A DNA stretch of 64,000 nt, from contig CAWBAJ010000025.1 of the NCBI GenBank assembly GCA_963786765.1, positions 451,224 to 515,223 on the forward strand, in the 5' to 3' direction. This document shows positions 62,028 through 64,000 of this stretch, piece by piece; within the stretch, counting starts at the first letter, position 1; the number at the start of each line of letters is the position of its first letter. Under the pieces are notes generated by a model that saw only the letters and a list, made by a program, of their open reading frames with translations, had not been told where the DNA came from and did no database searches. A program made the position numbers and the translations under genes. This stretch comes from DATKNA01 sp963786765. GTDB lineage: Bacteria > Actinomycetota > Actinomycetes > Actinomycetales > Kineosporiaceae.

Positions 62028-62230
62028 GTTCCGGTTTCCGCTGCTCCCATCGTGTCCGCTGAGCCACGAGAGCGGATCGAGTCCGATGCGAGGCCTGACG
62101 TTCCTCTGGGGCTTCGCCACCCTGGCTTCGCGCCGGACGTGTCGGGGCTCGACACCCGTCGCCGTGCGGCTGGCCCTCTCCGCAGCGCGCCGCCGTCGTG
62201 CCCACGATGGAGCGGGAAGGGGTCGCGCGA

Positions 62231-62539
62231 CGTGGCTGTGGTGCGAGTGCTGGTGGTCGACGACGTGGCGGCTACCGCGGCGCCATGGTGGCCGTCGTCG
62301 CCGAGACGCCGGGATTCGAGGTCGTCGGCGAGGCGTCGTCCGGGGAAGACGCCCTGATCGTCGCGACGCAGTCGCTCCCGGACCTCGTGCTCATGGACGT
62401 GCACCTGCCCGGCATCGATGGGGTGGAGGCCACGCGACGGCTGCTGCTCGGTGCCCGCCCTCCGACGGTCGTGCTGCTCTCGACCTATGACGACGAAGCG
62501 GGACGACAATTCGTCGCCGAGTGCGGTGCGACGGCCTAG
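62231..62539 (+). pseudogene. Receiver-domain regulator with in-frame TAG
   Basis: A GTG at 62231 starts MAVVRVLVVDDV. After a one-base break near 62270, the receiver fold reads GAMVAVVAETPGFEVVGEAS, LVLMDVHLPGIDGVEATRRL (phospho-Asp) and VVLLSTYDDEAGRQFVAECG. It then meets TAG at 62537 where relatives have Tyr (sense reading ATA-stop-LDKAVFDPDHL). After the TAG the frame continues with family-like LDK for about 10 residues. Relatives are single-domain (CheY-like) response regulators of about 130 aa that partner a separate kinase. The TAG may be a one-base error (TAC to TAG) or true truncation. Confidence 0.7.
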
Positions 62540-62628
62540 CTGGACAAGGCGGTATTCGACCCTGACCACTTGGGCAGGCATGGTTCGCCTCCCGCGGCTG
62601 ATCATGGAGCCCGCCGTCGACCTTGCTC

Positions 62629-64000
62629 TCAGAGCACACCTGGTCGCGCGGGCGCGCGCACGTCGATGACGGCGCGGCCACCGTCCTCGGCGATCGACAC
62701 CGAGCCCCCCGCCGCCTCGATACGGTCCCGCATCTCGTCGACCGGCAGGCCGCCGCGATCGGTACCGCTCACGCTCAGCTGCGCTGGTCCGCCCGGGCAT
62801 CCAGCACGACCACCACCGGTTCGCCGAGGTCGTGTATCGCTTCGACGGCGCAGAAGTAGGCGGCGGCCTCGACGCTGGGGTCGAAACGCCGATCCGTGGC
62901 CACGTCGGTGACGACCAGGCGACGGGCGCTGCCGGTCCGGGCGAGCAGCGATGTGAGTGCCATGGGAAGTCCGGAGCGGGACGAGCCGGCGGGGGAGACC
63001 CCGCGGGTGATCTCGCGTAGCGCCTCCCAGCGCCGTGTTCAGCGACACGACCCAGCGGCTCGAGCGAGGATTCGATCGGGCGAGTCGTGCCGGGTCGAGC
63101 GAAGGAACAGGGCTCCACGCAGCTTTCTCCGGGATCGGCTCGAGGTGCAGCAGGAAAAACCCCTCACATCGATCGCCCGTTCGAGGCGGGCTCCGTTCCG
63201 CGTCCGCCGCGGTGATAGCCGCCGGCGGGAACAGCGAGCTCGTCCGTGCGACGGCCCAACCATTCAACCTTCCCGGTCAGCTCTGCGGATTCGAACCAGG
63301 CGCTGCGGGAAGGCCGATGCCCGGCCTCGGTCGGACAGGTCGGCCAGCAGGCGGCGCTCGCGGAACGCGGAGCGGGTCCCGCCCGGGGCGGCATCTCGAC
63401 CGTGATGGTCCGAGGCGCCCCCGCCGTCGACGACCGCGCTCGGCTCCCGCGCCCCAGGTCCGCCGGCGTACCGTCCGTGGCCGGCCAAACGGCCCCTATC
63501 GTTCGGGCCCCGGGGCGCCGCGCGAGCACGATCACGCGACCGCGGCGACCGCCTGCCCCCCGCCTCTGCCACCGCGGGAGCAGGTCGGCGGGAACGGCTG
63601 CTCTGGCGACGCGGCGGTTGAAATCGGGCAGGGCCTCGTAGGCGCGGCCGCCGCGCCGAAGGAGAGCCGTCGGCGGCCCTGACGACACCCCGCCGGATCG
63701 GCTCGAAGGCGAGGGCGACAGGGCGGCTCGCGAGGCAGCGAGGGCCAGAAGCCGGTCGTCCCTGACCACCACCCCCCGCGACCACGACAACGACCACGAT
63801 AGCCGAACCGCGACGAGGCCGGTGGCACGGCGCGCAGCAGAGGGCGACGGCCGACGATCAGGTCGACTCGAGCGAGCGCGGTGCCGCAGGACCGCGACAG
63901 CGACGCCAGACGGCACGGCCAGCTGGGCCGGCTTCAGCGGCAGGCCGGCGAACGAGAGGTCAGTGAAGATCGTGGAACTCGATCAAGGACACCACACAGG
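62629..64000 (-). pseudogene. GAF-type sensor histidine kinase, heavily frameshifted, cut by right edge
   Basis: Minus-strand fragments in changing frames line up with one sensor kinase. From right to left they are YEALPDFNRRVARAAVPADL (GAF start), VEWLGRRTDELAVSRRRL (dimerisation helix), ALREITRGVSP-type segment, RLVVTDVATDRRFDPSVEAA with AYFCAVEAIHDLG (N box of a degenerate HATPase), and MRDRIEAAGGSVSIAEDGGR ending GVL-stop at 62629. At least five breaks occur. The N-terminus lies beyond the window. Kinases of this kind pair with receiver-only regulators such as the convergent gene at 62231. Conserved blocks on all sides of the breaks favour assembly errors. Confidence 0.6.

Noticed and set aside
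43272..64000. Declaring the frameshift-rich right end a decaying genomic island
   Set aside because: The tRNA fragment is suggestive, but there is no integrase, base composition looks unchanged, and intact genes are interspersed; sequencing indels explain the breaks as well.

Overview
The window is very GC-rich. Third-codon-position G/C bias is strong, GTG starts are frequent, and several promoters look leaderless (a -10 box about 7 nt before the start codon). The gene families are those of Actinomycetota: GAF-ANTAR proteins, F420/LLM flavin enzymes, a LAL-type LuxR regulator, a COG4315 lipoprotein, class E/F sortase with DUF4397, a YtrA-type GntR-ABC operon and a TetR-DrrA-like ABC trio. The overall flavour is Geodermatophilales/Pseudonocardiales-like, but this is inference: there is no rRNA or core phylogenetic marker. 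The only RNA-gene trace is a tRNA-Thr-like 3' fragment near 43.5 kb. No transposase, integrase or CRISPR array is visible.

Layout. 0-5.7 kb: a broken flavin monooxygenase with a divergent GntR/TetR chimeric regulator, a PRC-barrel membrane protein with (S/P)ALAE repeats, DUF998, an LLM oxidoreductase and two small membrane proteins. 5.8-15.2 kb: a LAL regulator, a COG4315 lipoprotein, an alpha/beta hydrolase, a conserved hypothetical, a dimethylformamidase-like anchored protein and an amylosucrase. 15.2-19.7 kb: two GAF-ANTAR proteins, an RsbW-like ATPase, a peptidoglycan-binding protein, a frameshifted metallo-beta-lactamase-fold protein and a small hydrolase. 19.7-23.0 kb: TetR plus a two-gene ABC exporter. 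23.0-24.8 kb: a YdeI/DUF1905 protein and an unrecognised helical protein. 24.9-33.8 kb: a surface-glycan locus with four glycosyltransferase genes (one fused to a methyltransferase), a Wzm/Wzt-type exporter and a UDP-glucuronate decarboxylase. 34.3-37.3 kb: VOC, LLM, DUF1801 and small hypotheticals.

37.5-39.5 kb holds the most unusual gene: a 655-residue protein with four repeats, each carrying six cysteines spaced exactly four residues apart (24 Cys on a helical i+4 ladder), followed by a beta-rich C-terminal region. 39.6-43.3 kb: an aminoglycoside-phosphotransferase-like protein and a cell-surface group (sortase, DUF4397, anchored coiled-coil protein). 43.3-46.7 kb: the tRNA fragment, a broken ketopantoate reductase, OsmC with a divergent TetR and two matching operators, and a VOC remnant. 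46.7-53.7 kb: DUF429 and RelA/SpoT genes, SDR, a nitronate-monooxygenase-like protein, a GntR-ABC operon and an ArsR-SRPBCC pair. 53.8-58.3 kb: TrpB2, MFS, a small secreted protein and a DsbA/FrnE protein. 58.4-62.0 kb: a vancomycin-resistance-like module (VanJ-like phosphatase and VanY-like carboxypeptidase, divergent from VanR/VanS-like genes). 62.2-64 kb: a receiver-only regulator interrupted by a TAG and a broken sensor kinase.

Many genes at the left edge and from about 42.6 kb onward carry one-base frameshifts with full homology on both sides. The rest of the window is nearly clean. Uneven assembly quality is the simplest explanation; real decay in an accessory region is the alternative. 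Frameshifted genes are described by their inferred full-length product and typed as pseudogenes.
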